In this document: positions 8,043-16,695 of the stretch, piece by piece
How the letters are laid out: every line of letters starts with the position of its first letter
Position numbering within the stretch: position 1 is the first letter of the stretch
DNA from: Mucilaginibacter sp.
GTDB taxonomy: Bacteria; Bacteroidota; Bacteroidia; Sphingobacteriales; Sphingobacteriaceae
NCBI GenBank assembly: GCA_028288305.1
Contig: JAQBOA010000036.1
Span: forward strand, 1-64,000
DNA length: 64,000 nucleotides
Direction of reading: 5' to 3'
The notes under the pieces: generated by a model
Seen by the model: only the letters and a program-made list of their open reading frames with translations
Databases searched by the model: none
What the model was told of the DNA's origin: nothing
Program-made: the position numbers and the translations under genes

Positions 8043-8552
8043 ATGAACATAATAGCCCAAACGTCCCGCATAATCGTCCGTGAGTTTTTACCGGAGGAAC
8101 AAAACATATATTTAAACCACTTCAACGATGAAATGGTTATCAAATATATTCCTAAACGCAGCAGGGAGGAGCGCATTGGCATTTTCCGGAAAGCATTGGA
8201 ACAATATCCCATAAATAAAAAAATGGGTATATGGGGGATGTTTAATAAGGCCGACGGTGAGTTTATTGGGAGCTGCTTATTACGCCCTTTTAATGCTGAA
8301 CCGGGAATAGTTGAATTAGGGTACAGTATGGATAGAAAATACTGGGGAATGGGTATTGGCACTGAAATGGCAAAGGCAATGATTGCTTATAGTTTATCTG
8401 ACCAAAAGACTTTGGAAATTGTCGCCCTTACAGATTTGGAGAACATAGGTTCACAACGTGTGCTTGAAAAAAGCGGTTTTAAACGTTTGGATAATTTATT
8501 AAAAAACGGAGAAGATCTGGCTTATTTTAAAATCTTACCTAACGGTTTTTAA
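8043..8552 (+). CDS. GNAT-family N-acetyltransferase (RimJ/RimL-like)
   Basis: A 169-residue acetyl-CoA-dependent acetyltransferase. It opens with a beta strand TSRIIVREFLPEEQN typical of the RimJ/RimL/Acetyltransf_3 branch; the acetyl-CoA loop is in YWGMGIGTEMAKAMI near residues 100-114 (GxGxGT variant), and a later strand has NIGSQRVLEKSGF, the characteristic N-x-x-S-x-x-V-x-E-x-x-GF motif. Substrate unknown. It stands alone between convergent genes and ends ten bases before the phosphatase gene stop. Confidence 0.88.
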   Translation: MNIIAQTSRIIVREFLPEEQNIYLNHFNDEMVIKYIPKRSREERIGIFRKALEQYPINKKMGIWGMFNKADGEFIGSCLLRPFNAEPGIVELGYSMDRKYWGMGIGTEMAKAMIAYSLSDQKTLEIVALTDLENIGSQRVLEKSGFKRLDNLLKNGEDLAYFKILPNGF

Positions 8553-8561
8553 ACAGTTTTA

Positions 8562-8996
8562 TCAGCTGTGCTGCTTAATAATTTCCCGGCACCCCGCCTC
8601 TATCAATTTAAATACCGGTTCAAACTCTGTATCATCGTGATAAGGATCAGGTACTATTTTATCACCAAGCAATAACTTCACTTTTTTAGTATCCTCCTCG
8701 TTGCGGGCCAAAGCCAAAATATCACCGAAGTTGTTACCATCCATTACAAAAATCTGATCAAAATCATCAAAATCGCTAACCTTAAACAGCCTGCAAACCT
8801 GCCCGCTGATGTCTATACCATACTCACGCGCAGTTCGTATTGAGCGGCGGTCGGGGCCTTCTCCAATATGCCAGTTACCAGTACCTGCAGAATCAATATG
8901 CCAGTCGAGCCCGTTTTCTTTAGCCAAGTGTTGCATAATCCCCTCCGCCAGTGGCGAACGGCAAATGTTACCGAGGCAAACCATTAGTATTTTCAT
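8562..8996 (-). CDS. Low-molecular-weight protein tyrosine phosphatase
   Basis: A 144-residue phosphatase. The P-loop CLGNICRS places the nucleophile Cys7 and the phosphate-binding Arg13 at the very N-terminus, and the general acid Asp117 is in VPDPYHDD. DSAGTGNWHIGEGPDRR corresponds to the conserved second strand and helix. Such enzymes dephosphorylate tyrosines on capsule-synthesis kinases or small molecules in the cytoplasm; no kinase gene is next to it here. Length and motifs are complete. Confidence 0.93.
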   Translation of the reverse strand: MKILMVCLGNICRSPLAEGIMQHLAKENGLDWHIDSAGTGNWHIGEGPDRRSIRTAREYGIDISGQVCRLFKVSDFDDFDQIFVMDGNNFGDILALARNEEDTKKVKLLLGDKIVPDPYHDDTEFEPVFKLIEAGCREIIKQHS

Positions 8997-9020
8997 GTGG
9001 AGTTGTTGTAATGTTGCAAA

Positions 9021-9078
9021 GTTGAAAGGTTGTAAAGTTAGTTACATAAATAACATTCCAACTTTACAACCTTTCAAC
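9021..9078. repeat. Perfect 19-bp inverted repeat
   Basis: Arms gttgaaaggttgtaaagtt (9021-9039) and its exact reverse complement (9060-9078) around a 20-base loop. It fills the gap between the nuclease gene and the phosphatase gene, both on the minus strand. Similar gttg-rich hairpins are common between genes in this group. Confidence 0.8.
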
Positions 9079-9085
9079 AAATTTA

Positions 9086-9877
9086 TCAACCGAATATCGA
9101 GTTCAATACCCCTGCCAACCGCACACCGGCTTTGAGTAATTGCTGGTTAACAATATCAATGTGGGTGAAATTATATTTATAATTCAAAGTATCGCCGGGT
9201 TTTATTTCTGTATAAAGTTTTTCAGCTATTTGATTTGATTCAAACAGCCATTGGCTGATAGGTGCTTTTTGCCATTGTGTACGTTGCGCTGCAGTGGTAT
9301 GGTTAATTGCGGCCGTATACTCAGTATAACTCAATTGTTGAAATTCAATTAATTGAGAATCCCAAACGGAATGAAGATTAGTTGGATTGTTAAACCAGTT
9401 TACCTTAAAATCATTTCCGCCTTTATCATCAGCATGAGCAGTATGCATAGGCTGATGTACATCCTCAACAATATGTATGAGCATGTGCAAGTAAAGCAAT
9501 TTGTTTTCTTTGCTCAAACCTTTTTTCTTTAACTCGCTGATCAGGAAATTAAGTTTTGTATAAGCATCAACGTTGGTGTCATGCTTTAGATACTCCTGCA
9601 TTTCAGGATAAGTATATACCTTATCGAAATCAATATAATGCCATGGTGATAAATAGCTATATGCCGGGTCAGATTTTATAAAATCAGCCCATGTACTTGC
9701 CAGGGCAACCGACTCATAACCTAAAATTTCCTGTATGGCTTTGCGTGCTTTCGGTGTTAAATAGCTATATGCAATTTGGCCGGCAACACGGTGTCCTTCA
9801 GCGCCCCAGGCCATTGATTGCAGTGGGACATAGAGTATAACGATGGATAAGATCAGTTTTTTTAAAAAGTTTTTCAT
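9086..9877 (-). CDS. S1/P1-type zinc-dependent nuclease, secreted
   Basis: A 263-residue protein with a signal peptide (cleavage expected after SMA, residue 23) giving a mature N-terminus WGAEGHRVAG. In S1/P1 nucleases the N-terminal Trp is itself a zinc ligand, together with the His of GHRV, Asp in STWADFIKSD, and His/Asp clusters such as HMLIHIVEDVHQPMHTAH and GGNDFKVNW, all present. The family cleaves single-stranded RNA and DNA outside the cytoplasm, likely for phosphate or nucleotide scavenging. It follows a small lipoprotein gene by one base, suggesting one transcript. Confidence 0.92.
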   Translation of the reverse strand: MKNFLKKLILSIVILYVPLQSMAWGAEGHRVAGQIAYSYLTPKARKAIQEILGYESVALASTWADFIKSDPAYSYLSPWHYIDFDKVYTYPEMQEYLKHDTNVDAYTKLNFLISELKKKGLSKENKLLYLHMLIHIVEDVHQPMHTAHADDKGGNDFKVNWFNNPTNLHSVWDSQLIEFQQLSYTEYTAAINHTTAAQRTQWQKAPISQWLFESNQIAEKLYTEIKPGDTLNYKYNFTHIDIVNQQLLKAGVRLAGVLNSIFG

Positions 9878-9878
9878 T

Positions 9879-10391
9879 TTACAATGGTTTTGGATGGCAG
9901 GTAGATCTTTTAATTAAACGTGCATTGATAGGTATAACATTTGTTGTGCTGGCAAATTGTACCAATGAATCTGTTTTTTTACTGATCTTAAAAAACTCCT
10001 CATAATCGCCTGAGCGGAAACAGCCTTTATCGTTTTTTAAAGTCATATCAGCATTACAAAACTGACCTTTTAAATGAAGGGTATCACTTTTCTGTCCGTA
10101 AGTGCCTTTAGTATATTCAACCCAACGCCCGGAGTTCATGCAGGTATCCGGACCTGCATTTACCTTACTAAAAGATTTAATAGCCATAAAAAAAGAATCG
10201 CAACTAAACTTAAGATGATATAATGAATAAGTAACCAGTTGCTTTTGGCCCGGAACCGAATCCTGCTGCCATTCCCCCTGTAAATAATTTTCACCCGGCG
10301 TTTGCATATTAGGATTGGACTTGCAAGCCATTAAAAAGGTAGCCATAATAAAGGTTAAAGATAAAAGGCGAAAGGCAAAAGGTTTTTGCAT
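9879..10391 (-). CDS. Small predicted lipoprotein
   Basis: A 170-residue protein with a signal peptide and lipobox FLMACKSN (Cys at about residue 23). The mature part has strands such as LVTYSLYHLKFSCDSFFMAI and a hydrophilic C-terminus RSTCHPKPL. Five cysteines are spread through the mature region. Similar lipoproteins are found next to fumarase genes in this group and are sometimes mislabelled fumarate hydratase; no fumarase motif is present. It sits between fumC and the S1/P1 nuclease gene on the same strand. Function unknown. Confidence 0.72.
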   Translation of the reverse strand: MQKPFAFRLLSLTFIMATFLMACKSNPNMQTPGENYLQGEWQQDSVPGQKQLVTYSLYHLKFSCDSFFMAIKSFSKVNAGPDTCMNSGRWVEYTKGTYGQKSDTLHLKGQFCNADMTLKNDKGCFRSGDYEEFFKISKKTDSLVQFASTTNVIPINARLIKRSTCHPKPL

Positions 10392-10423
10392 GGACTATAT
10401 AATATAATGTCGATTTTTCAAAG

Positions 10424-10457
10424 TCCCTCTCCATTGGAGAGGGATTTAGGGTGAGGC
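10424..10457. repeat. Interspersed repeat, family D, single copy
   Basis: tccctctccattggagaggg is a hairpin followed by atttagggtgaggc. The same unit, CTCTCC-AAAGG-AGAGGG plus GGGTGAGGC, appears twice in convergent orientation at 44455-44540 within the exonuclease gene. Here it lies just behind the fumC stop and may act as a transcription-slowing hairpin. Confidence 0.75.
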
Positions 10458-10465
10458 ATAGAAGC

Positions 10466-11863
10466 TTACTTTAAACTTCCTATCATATCTTCAGGGCGTA
10501 CCCATTGATCAAACTGTTCATTGGTTAGTAAGCCAAGTTCGGTAGCCGCTTCGCGTAATGATTTATTTTCCTTTAGCGCTTTCTTGGCAATTTTAGCAGC
10601 ATTTTCATATCCTATATGCGGGTTCAATGCCGTTACCAGCATCAGGGAATTTTCAAGGTGCTTTTTAATACCGGCGTAATTTGGCTCGATACCAGCAGCA
10701 CAATGATCATTAAATGAAGTACAAGCATCGCCAATTAAACGGGCTGATTGCAAAAAATTTGCGGCCATTAATGGTTTAAAAACGTTCAGTTCATAATGAC
10801 CGTTGGAACCACCAATAGAAATGGCAACATCATTACCCATCACCTGTGCAGCTACCATGGTAACAGCCTCGTTTTGGGTAGGATTTACCTTGCCAGGCAT
10901 AATTGATGATCCGGGTTCATTATCTGGTATATGGATTTCACCAATACCGGAGCGTGGACCCGAAGCCAGCATACGGATATCGTTTGCTATCTTCATTAAT
11001 GATACAGCTATTTGCTTTAATGCGCCATGACTTTCGACAATTGCATCATGTGCTGCCAATGCTTCAAATTTATTCTCAGCGGTTCGGAAAGGCAAACCGG
11101 TAAACTTAGCGATATACTCTGCCACCTTCACATCATAACCTTTTGGTGTGTTAATGCCCGTACCTACAGCGGTTCCTCCTAATGCTAATTCAGAAAGATG
11201 ATCGAGTGTATTTCTTAAGGCTTTTAAACCATGATCTAATTGAGAAACATAGCCCGAAAATTCCTGCCCTAAAGTAAGCGGGGTGGCATCCATCAGGTGG
11301 GTACGGCCAATTTTTACCACACTTTTAAAAGCTTCTGATTTTGCTTTTAAGGTATCCCGCAATTTTTCGATACCAGGAATAGTTACATCAGTCACCATTT
11401 TATAGGCGGCAATGTGCATGGCGGTCGGGTAAGTATCGTTTGATGATTGCGATTTATTTACATCATCATTCGGATGGATAAAGGTTTTGCCTTCACCAAG
11501 TTTATTTCCCTGCAGCACATGTGCGCGGTTAGCAATCACCTCGTTCACATTCATGTTTGATTGTGTACCCGAGCCTGTTTGCCAGATTACTAACGGGAAT
11601 TCAGCAGTCAATTTACCCTCTAATATCTCATCACAAACCCTTGCAATCTGGTCGCGCTTTTCGGCAGGTAAAACTCCCAGGTCGGTATTGGTATAAGCGG
11701 CGGCCTTTTTCAGATAAGCGAAAGCTGCAATAATTTCCTTTGGCATAGAAGCCTCGGGCCCTATTTTAAAGTTATTGCGTGACCGTTCTGTTTGTGCTCC
11801 CCAGTATTTATCGGCAGGTACCTGTACCTCGCCCATGGTATCGTGTTCAGTTCTGAAACTCAT
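10466..11863 (-). CDS. fumC: Class II fumarate hydratase
   Basis: A 465-residue fumarase of the TCA cycle, interconverting fumarate and malate without an iron-sulfur cluster. The family signature [16 protein letters not shown] is near residues 318-333, with the mobile SS loop that supplies the catalytic serine; the other active-site regions [19 protein letters not shown] and [19 protein letters not shown] are present. Length is normal and the protein is cytoplasmic. The start at [13 protein letters not shown] matches the usual fumarase N-terminus. The lipoprotein and nuclease genes follow on the same strand after a repeat. Confidence 0.97.
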   Translation of the reverse strand: MSFRTEHDTMGEVQVPADKYWGAQTERSRNNFKIGPEASMPKEIIAAFAYLKKAAAYTNTDLGVLPAEKRDQIARVCDEILEGKLTAEFPLVIWQTGSGTQSNMNVNEVIANRAHVLQGNKLGEGKTFIHPNDDVNKSQSSNDTYPTAMHIAAYKMVTDVTIPGIEKLRDTLKAKSEAFKSVVKIGRTHLMDATPLTLGQEFSGYVSQLDHGLKALRNTLDHLSELALGGTAVGTGINTPKGYDVKVAEYIAKFTGLPFRTAENKFEALAAHDAIVESHGALKQIAVSLMKIANDIRMLASGPRSGIGEIHIPDNEPGSSIMPGKVNPTQNEAVTMVAAQVMGNDVAISIGGSNGHYELNVFKPLMAANFLQSARLIGDACTSFNDHCAAGIEPNYAGIKKHLENSLMLVTALNPHIGYENAAKIAKKALKENKSLREAATELGLLTNEQFDQWVRPEDMIGSLK

Positions 11864-11899
11864 GGTATTTGTATTTTTTGCACGGCAAAGGTAGGGTTT

Positions 11900-11938
11900 G
11901 ATTTCGGATTTCGGAATTTCGATTTCGGAATTTGATTT
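11900..11938. repeat. Short direct repeats of gatttcggaattt
   Basis: Two and a half head-to-tail copies of a gatttcggaattt unit upstream of fumC. Low complexity; likely a repeat remnant. Confidence 0.45.
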
Positions 11939-12026
11939 GATGCTTTTGTTGAAATTGTCTTTTACATCTATCGCTTATTTTTCACGGTAACCTCCGATTG
12001 GGTTTGGCTACTGATCGGCAATTATG

Positions 12027-12124
12027 GTAGAGACGCAATATTTTTCGTCTCTGATATGTAGAGACATTTCTGTAACCAATTGTTCAAAAGGCATAGTTCG
12101 AGACGCAAAATATTGCGTCTCTAC
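12027..12124. repeat. Convergent pair of gtagagacgc hairpin repeats (family E)
   Basis: Unit 1 (12027-12051, gtagagacgcaatattttt then cgtctc) and unit 2 (12100-12124) read on the opposite strand (gtagagacgcaatattttg then cgtctc) are nearly identical and face each other. Each forms its own hairpin through gagacg/cgtctc. This is a widespread type of palindromic repeat. It fills the gap between the TPR gene end and the fumC start; the region 11864-12132 holds no gene. Confidence 0.75.
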
Positions 12125-12132
12125 GAATTCTT

Positions 12133-13164
12133 TTAAAAACCTCTTTCCGTCCCCTTCACCCAACTATCCAAATCAACTACTTCTTTACTATGCTCACTTG
12201 TCCATTTAACATATTCATCCTTATTAGCACTTGAACTAACCAATCTTGTAAAGGCAGGCATATTATCAGATTGTGTCAGTTTATAAAAATAATCCACAAA
12301 AAATTTGTCGAAAAAGTCTTTGTCTGTTTTCTTTTCGGCTAACTGTCCTGCTGAAATAAATATGTTTTTCAATTCGTACTCCAGCAGGTCTATTCCCGTC
12401 AGTTTCTTTGTTTGGCCGGACAAAACAGTCTTAGTTATGCCCATATTTAATGCGGCCGTTTCCTTTGCTTCTGCCGAAGAAGCCGGTGTAGTTGTATTTC
12501 CATTGGTCTCTTTAAGTACCCCACCCTGCAATATGTGCTGTATATTATTGTATGCTTCTGCAGAACGTTGTGTATTTGGCTCCAGCAAAATAAAGCTGCA
12601 TAAACCTAATAATGCAGGCACTCTTTTATTTTGATGAAAAGTAACCAGGGCATACATTCTTTGACTACTTGCATGTTTGGGATCAAGTTTTATCGCTTCA
12701 ATAGCATATTTCTCCGCTTCGGCATATTGCTTAACGCGAAAATAGACTAATCCTAAATTATAATACAGGCGCTGATAATCCGGCTTTATTTTTATCCCTT
12801 CTTTATAAGCTTCAATTGCTTTTTCTGTTTCATTATCCTTGTCGTAAATATTCCCCAACAGGTCGTACGCCCCGACACTTAACTGGGTGTTAGCTTTTAT
12901 TACCTTTTCAATGTATGGGATAGCTTCTTTTCCTTTATTTAAAGCAAATAGGGAATAAGCAAGCTGATAGTCGGCATAAAGGCTTGCTGAATCAATTTTT
13001 AAGGCCTGGTTATATTTGTCAATTGCTTCCGCATATTTTCCATCCTTATTAAGCTGCACACCCTCTTTTATAAGTGAGCCGGCATCCTCATTGTTTTGTG
13101 CAAAGGCGGCTTCGCAGGCAATTGCCAGTGAGAAGAATAAAAGTAGTTTATAAAGATGCTTCAT
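12133..13164 (-). CDS. Secreted TPR-repeat protein
   Basis: A 343-residue protein with a signal peptide (cleavage after AFA, about residue 22). Residues 27-165 contain four tetratricopeptide repeats, recognisable from KDGKYAEAIDKYNQALKID, KGKEAIPYIEKVIKAN, TEKAIEAYKEGIKIKPDY and QYAEAEKYAIEAIKLDPKH. The C-terminal half has no repeats and carries several aromatic and charged stretches (KDFFDKFFVDYFYKLTQ). Such proteins are periplasmic scaffolds; the partner is unknown. It diverges from the serine hydrolase gene across a 109-base promoter region. Confidence 0.8.
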   Translation of the reverse strand: MKHLYKLLLFFSLAIACEAAFAQNNEDAGSLIKEGVQLNKDGKYAEAIDKYNQALKIDSASLYADYQLAYSLFALNKGKEAIPYIEKVIKANTQLSVGAYDLLGNIYDKDNETEKAIEAYKEGIKIKPDYQRLYYNLGLVYFRVKQYAEAEKYAIEAIKLDPKHASSQRMYALVTFHQNKRVPALLGLCSFILLEPNTQRSAEAYNNIQHILQGGVLKETNGNTTTPASSAEAKETAALNMGITKTVLSGQTKKLTGIDLLEYELKNIFISAGQLAEKKTDKDFFDKFFVDYFYKLTQSDNMPAFTRLVSSSANKDEYVKWTSEHSKEVVDLDSWVKGTERGF

Positions 13165-13273
13165 AATTGAATCGTATTAACTAAAAGAAAATTTTTTTTA
13201 ATTTTCCAAACAATACTTTATACTTCACGTATAATTTCTAATTTACGACTTCGTTTAATGTATTTGAATTTTT

Positions 13274-14497
13274 ATGAGATTAGTGTTTAAAACTGTTATA
13301 ACTTTTACCGCCTCCCTGCTTCTTTTAGCCTCTTGTTCATCCAAACATAATGATAATAATAACAACAGTAAAAAAATATCAGATACTGTAAAAAAGACTT
13401 TTGATCCCAAAGCTTTATTGACTTACGATCCTAAAAATGAGGACAAAAGGATCGATAATTTTATGAGGGAATTACATAGAACCCGTAATTTTAACGGAGA
13501 TGTATTGGTAGCCAAACATGGTAAAATAATATATGAGAAAGCCATTGGCTGGGCAGATTACCTACACCGCGACAGCTTAAAGATCAATTCACAGTTTGAA
13601 CTGGCCTCTGTTACAAAAACCATGACCTCAACAGCTATTTTGATGCTGATGGAAAGAGGAAAACTAAAACTGGACGATAGCGTAAAGCAATTTTTTCCTG
13701 ATTTTCCTTACAGCGGCATAACTATCCGCTTATTGTTGACCCACCGTTCGGGAATGATGAATTATGTATATTTCACCGATGATCTATACAGAAGCCAGCA
13801 CCTGGATGAGCGAAAGGGATTAAGTAATACCGATGAGATGGCTTTAATAGCTAAATATAAACCCCATCCGTTTAATAAACCGAATAAAAGGTTTTTGTAT
13901 AACAACTCCAATTTTATGGTGCTGGGATCAATTATAGAGAAGGTATCCGGTATTCCTTATTCCCAATTTATGAAAGAAAACGTGTTTAAACCTGCAGGCA
14001 TGGAACACACTGCGGTTTATTCAAAGGCTGTTTATACAAAAATTCCGGTTGATGTAGTTGGGCACGACCGGGGGCAGTGGCGCTATTCTGTCGCGCAAAA
14101 TTTTTTAGATGGCCCTGTTGGTGATAAAGGAATTTACAGTACCGTTGGTGATCTCTATCTTTTTGACAGGGCTTTGCGCGATGGCAGGTTATTGAAACAA
14201 TCAACAATGGATTCGGCTTATGTTCCTCGCAATCCCATGTTACACGGGCATTTTAGTTATGGCTATGGCTGGCGCATTTTTGAATCTCCAGGCAGGCAGG
14301 TAATTTATCATACCGGCTGGTGGCACGGTTTCAGGCATATATTTTTGCGTGATATAAAAGATGATATTACCATTGTACTTCTATCAAATTTATCAAACGG
14401 AAGTTTACAAAAACTGGATGGCTTGTTTGATATTACGGGAATGCCGGTAGTGCGTAAAAGCGCTTACAGAGGCAATGGTGAAACAAGTGATGACTGA
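13274..14497 (+). CDS. Beta-lactamase-family serine hydrolase, lipoprotein
   Basis: A 407-residue lipoprotein with lipobox LLASC (Cys21) and an Asn-rich linker. The fold of class C beta-lactamases and DD-peptidases is clear: the catalytic SVTK tetrad at Ser112-Lys115, the YNN motif in RFLYNNSNF near 209, and an HTG motif in YHTGWWHGF near 346 replacing KTG. Enzymes of this type act as esterases, peptidoglycan peptidases or D-amino-acid amidases in the periplasm. The HTG triad argues for an esterase or peptidase rather than antibiotic resistance. The TPR gene is divergent. Confidence 0.88.
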   Translation: MRLVFKTVITFTASLLLLASCSSKHNDNNNNSKKISDTVKKTFDPKALLTYDPKNEDKRIDNFMRELHRTRNFNGDVLVAKHGKIIYEKAIGWADYLHRDSLKINSQFELASVTKTMTSTAILMLMERGKLKLDDSVKQFFPDFPYSGITIRLLLTHRSGMMNYVYFTDDLYRSQHLDERKGLSNTDEMALIAKYKPHPFNKPNKRFLYNNSNFMVLGSIIEKVSGIPYSQFMKENVFKPAGMEHTAVYSKAVYTKIPVDVVGHDRGQWRYSVAQNFLDGPVGDKGIYSTVGDLYLFDRALRDGRLLKQSTMDSAYVPRNPMLHGHFSYGYGWRIFESPGRQVIYHTGWWHGFRHIFLRDIKDDITIVLLSNLSNGSLQKLDGLFDITGMPVVRKSAYRGNGETSDD

Positions 14498-14506
14498 TTA
14501 CAGTGA

Positions 14507-14597
14507 TTTGAGGTTGGAGATAAGAGATCAGTTAGAAACAAAAATTAAAGATCAGAGTTTAATTAAAAATGTGTGTTTCTAATCTCTAATCTCAAAA
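14507..14597. repeat. Imperfect inverted repeat, gag/att-rich
   Basis: The arm ttgaggttggagataagaga through ttagaaaca and the arm tgtttctaatctctaatctc are imperfect reverse complements around an AT-rich loop. It is placed between the serine hydrolase and YbaB genes, directly before the latter. Confidence 0.5.
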
Positions 14598-14606
14598 ATA
14601 AAAACA

Positions 14607-14906
14607 ATGTTTGATAAATTAATGCAGGCCCAGCAAAAAGCGGGCGAGATAAAAACACGACTGGAAGCAATCAGCGTGACTGGTACGGCCGAAGGCGGCA
14701 AAATTACCGTAAATGCAAATGGCAATAAGGTCATTAAATCTATTACCATTGATAACGATTTCCTTAAGGAAGCAGATAAAGAACAATTGGAAGAGCTTTT
14801 GGTTATAGCCTTAAACAAAGCTATGGAGCAGGCCGATAATGTAAGCCAAACTGAAATGGCAGCTATGACCAAAGAAATGTTTGGTGGCCTGGGGGGATTA
14901 TTTTAA
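14607..14906 (+). CDS. YbaB/EbfC-family nucleoid-associated protein
   Basis: A 99-residue DNA-binding protein. It starts MFDKLMQAQQKAGEIKTRL, the long N-terminal helix of the family, followed by the three-stranded sheet (GGKITVNANGNKVIKSITID) and a C-terminal helix ending in a Gly-rich tail GGLGGLF. YbaB proteins form tweezer-like dimers that bind DNA and often lie beside dnaX and recR; neither is here. Length and composition are typical. Confidence 0.9.
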   Translation: MFDKLMQAQQKAGEIKTRLEAISVTGTAEGGKITVNANGNKVIKSITIDNDFLKEADKEQLEELLVIALNKAMEQADNVSQTEMAAMTKEMFGGLGGLF

Positions 14907-15052
14907 AATATAACATTACCGTGAAGGAAATTGAATAAAGTTTCTGGAATATTGGCGCCGGATATCGATTTAAATTAGTGCAGGTTTTAAACTTCATTAT
15001 TCTTCATTCAATATCCATTATTTGATATTTTAAACTAAAAACATTCTATCCT

Positions 15053-15730
15053 ATGAAAACGACCTTTTATGGACAAGCGTCATTCGAAATTGAAACAGGC
15101 GGTAAAAAGTTATTATTCGACCCCTTTATTTCACAAAATCCAATGGCAAAAAATATTGATATAAATAGTTTAAAACCTGATTATATCCTTATTTCACATG
15201 GCCATGGCGACCATGTTGCAGATCTGCTAACTATCCAAAAAAACAGTAACGCAGTAGTGATTTGCATTGCTGAAATAGCCGGATGGCTTGGTAACCAAGG
15301 CATAAATAATGCACACGGAATGAATATTGGCGGTGGCTATAATTTTGATTTCGGACGGGTTAAAATGGTTAATGCAATACATTCAAGCACTTTACCTGAT
15401 GGTTCTCCCGGAGGTAATCCAGCCGGATTTGTTATATATGCTGAAGGCAAAACAATATATTTTGCAGGCGATACCGCACTTACCTACGATATGAAATTAC
15501 TGGCTGACGAAAAGCTGGACTGGGCCTTTTTACCTATAGGTGATAACTATACCATGGGTGCAGACGACGCCATTAAGGCAAGCGCTTTTATAAACTGTAA
15601 AAATATTATAGGTATGCATTATGATACGTTTCCCGTAATTAAAATTGATAAGCAAGCGGTAAAGGAAAAATTCGATAAGGCTGGATTAAATTTAAAATTA
15701 CCTGGTATCGGCGAAAGCTTAACCCTATAA
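15053..15730 (+). CDS. UPF0173 metal-dependent hydrolase (metallo-beta-lactamase fold)
   Basis: A 225-residue cytoplasmic protein. The metal-binding motif HGHGDH is at residues 49-54, with further ligands at His in NAIHSSTLPDG, Asp in YFAGDTALT and His in IGMHYDTFP. The order and spacing match the UPF0173/YtkL group of metal-dependent hydrolases. Physiological substrate unknown. A bidirectional terminator hairpin follows directly and separates it from the convergent Lys-rich peptide gene. Confidence 0.92.
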   Translation: MKTTFYGQASFEIETGGKKLLFDPFISQNPMAKNIDINSLKPDYILISHGHGDHVADLLTIQKNSNAVVICIAEIAGWLGNQGINNAHGMNIGGGYNFDFGRVKMVNAIHSSTLPDGSPGGNPAGFVIYAEGKTIYFAGDTALTYDMKLLADEKLDWAFLPIGDNYTMGADDAIKASAFINCKNIIGMHYDTFPVIKIDKQAVKEKFDKAGLNLKLPGIGESLTL

Positions 15731-15732
15731 AC

Positions 15733-15767
15733 AAAAAGCGCCCGTTTCTAAATCGGGCGCTTTTTTG
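15733..15767. terminator. Bidirectional rho-independent terminator
   Basis: aaaaagcgcccg/cgggcgctttttt form a 12-bp GC-rich stem with A-run and T-run on both sides, serving the UPF0173 gene and the convergent small peptide gene. Confidence 0.9.
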
Positions 15768-15770
15768 TTT

Positions 15771-15953
15771 TTAACGCTTTTGTTTAATTAAAGTGGTGTC
15801 TTTTTTCCTGCCTGTGTCTCTTTTGTCCCTTTTCATTCTTTTCTTCTTAACCGTATCTTGCTGTAAGGCTTTAACCGAGTGAGTATTGCTATACGCAAAT
15901 ACGCTTCCGAATGAGATCGCTGCTAAAGCAATCATACAAAATAATTTTTTCAT
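15771..15953 (-). CDS. Small exported Lys-rich peptide, paralog 1
   Basis: A 60-residue protein with a clear signal peptide MKKLFCMIALAAISFGS (cleavage after VFA, near residue 20). The mature part is short, strongly basic and lacks Cys: VKALQQDTVKKKRMKRD to a final LIKQKR. The signal region is almost identical to that of the neighbouring gene at 16145-16309, so the two arose by duplication. Function unknown; basic exported peptides can bind anionic polymers or be membrane-active, but that is speculation. Confidence 0.6.
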   Translation of the reverse strand: MKKLFCMIALAAISFGSVFAYSNTHSVKALQQDTVKKKRMKRDKRDTGRKKDTTLIKQKR

Positions 15954-16106
15954 AGGTCTTCAGATTAAATTAAAGAATAATATGATTCAATTAATTATAG
16001 TTTAATTAAACTAACTTATATGAAAATAACGGACGTTAATTTAATTTGTTTTATTCTTCTTAAAATTTAATAAAACCCAATGAACTTAATACGTTTGGAT
16101 TCAAAA

Positions 16107-16136
16107 CAAAAAAACACCCTCAGAGCGGGTGTTTTG
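16107..16136 (-). terminator. Rho-independent terminator for the second Lys-rich peptide gene
   Basis: On the minus strand the stem AAAACACCC/GGGTGTTTT around GCTCTGA is followed by a T-run. It starts nine bases after the stop of the gene at 16145-16309. Confidence 0.85.
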
Positions 16137-16144
16137 TCTAAATA

Positions 16145-16309
16145 CTACATTTTTGTAGTATCTTTTTTAACTTTTTTCTTCATCTTCCCGTGCTTTTTTT
16201 TCATTGTTACTTTTTTAGCCGTATCCTGGCTTGCTTTTACAGGGATTGCTGCAGATACTGTTCCAAAAGAGATCGCTGCTAAGGCAATCAAACAAAATAA
16301 TTTTTTCAT
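16145..16309 (-). CDS. Small exported Lys-rich peptide, paralog 2
   Basis: A 54-residue protein read on the minus strand from the ATG at 16309. Signal peptide MKKLFCLIALAAISFGTVSA is identical to paralog 1 at 15 of the first 16 residues. The mature peptide IPVKASQDTAKKVTMKKK onward is even more basic (about 15 Lys in 34 residues) and ends KKDTTKM. A longer open frame on the opposite strand (16080-16316) is its shadow. The gene has its own terminator, so the two paralogs are separate transcription units in tandem. Confidence 0.65.
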   Translation of the reverse strand: MKKLFCLIALAAISFGTVSAAIPVKASQDTAKKVTMKKKHGKMKKKVKKDTTKM

Positions 16310-16612
16310 AGCTTAAAGGTTTGATTTTTAAAAGGTAATTAATTGTAGATTAATCAAAGTAATTATTTGTATAAACGACTGTCATTATTTTTTGTTTTAT
16401 TATTGTACAAATTAAATTATAGTATGCCTAAGTAGAAAAACTGAGATATCTTTCTCCCAGCCGATCAAAAAGCGAACTCTCATATTAAAATCGTTACAAT
16501 TACCCTGCTTTATCTAAAACCCTGATTTTTCGAATGTAGAGAGCCTTTTTTTTGGGTTTAGTAATCAGGAAAATATTTTATTAATAATAATTAAAATTTA
16601 TTTCTTTTGAAT

Positions 16613-16662
16613 TATTAATAAAAAAGTGCCTAAAAACTATTAATAAAAAAGTAGTTAAAAAC
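16613..16662. repeat. Two tandem copies of a 25-bp repeat
   Basis: Copies at 16613-16637 and 16638-16662 both read tattaataaaaaagt, a three-base variable block (gcc or agt), then taaaaac. Identity is 22 of 25. Placement 26 bases before a -7 box suggests possible regulator binding sites. Confidence 0.7.
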
Positions 16663-16687
16663 CTGTTAAAAATTTAAGAACAAGTAT

Positions 16688-16695
16688 TATATTTG
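16688..16695 (+). promoter_or_regulatory. Candidate -7 box for the kinase operon
   Basis: TATATTTG fits TAnnTTTG exactly. It is about 180 bases before the kinase start, so it would give a long leader; the -33 element is not obvious. Confidence 0.3.

Noticed and set aside
13274..14497. Serine hydrolase as an antibiotic-resistance beta-lactamase
   Set aside because: The third motif is HTG rather than KTG and the lipoprotein context fits esterase/peptidase relatives.
16080..16316. 78-codon open frame on the plus strand
   Set aside because: It is the complement of a 54-residue gene on the minus strand that has a signal peptide, a paralog next door and its own terminator.
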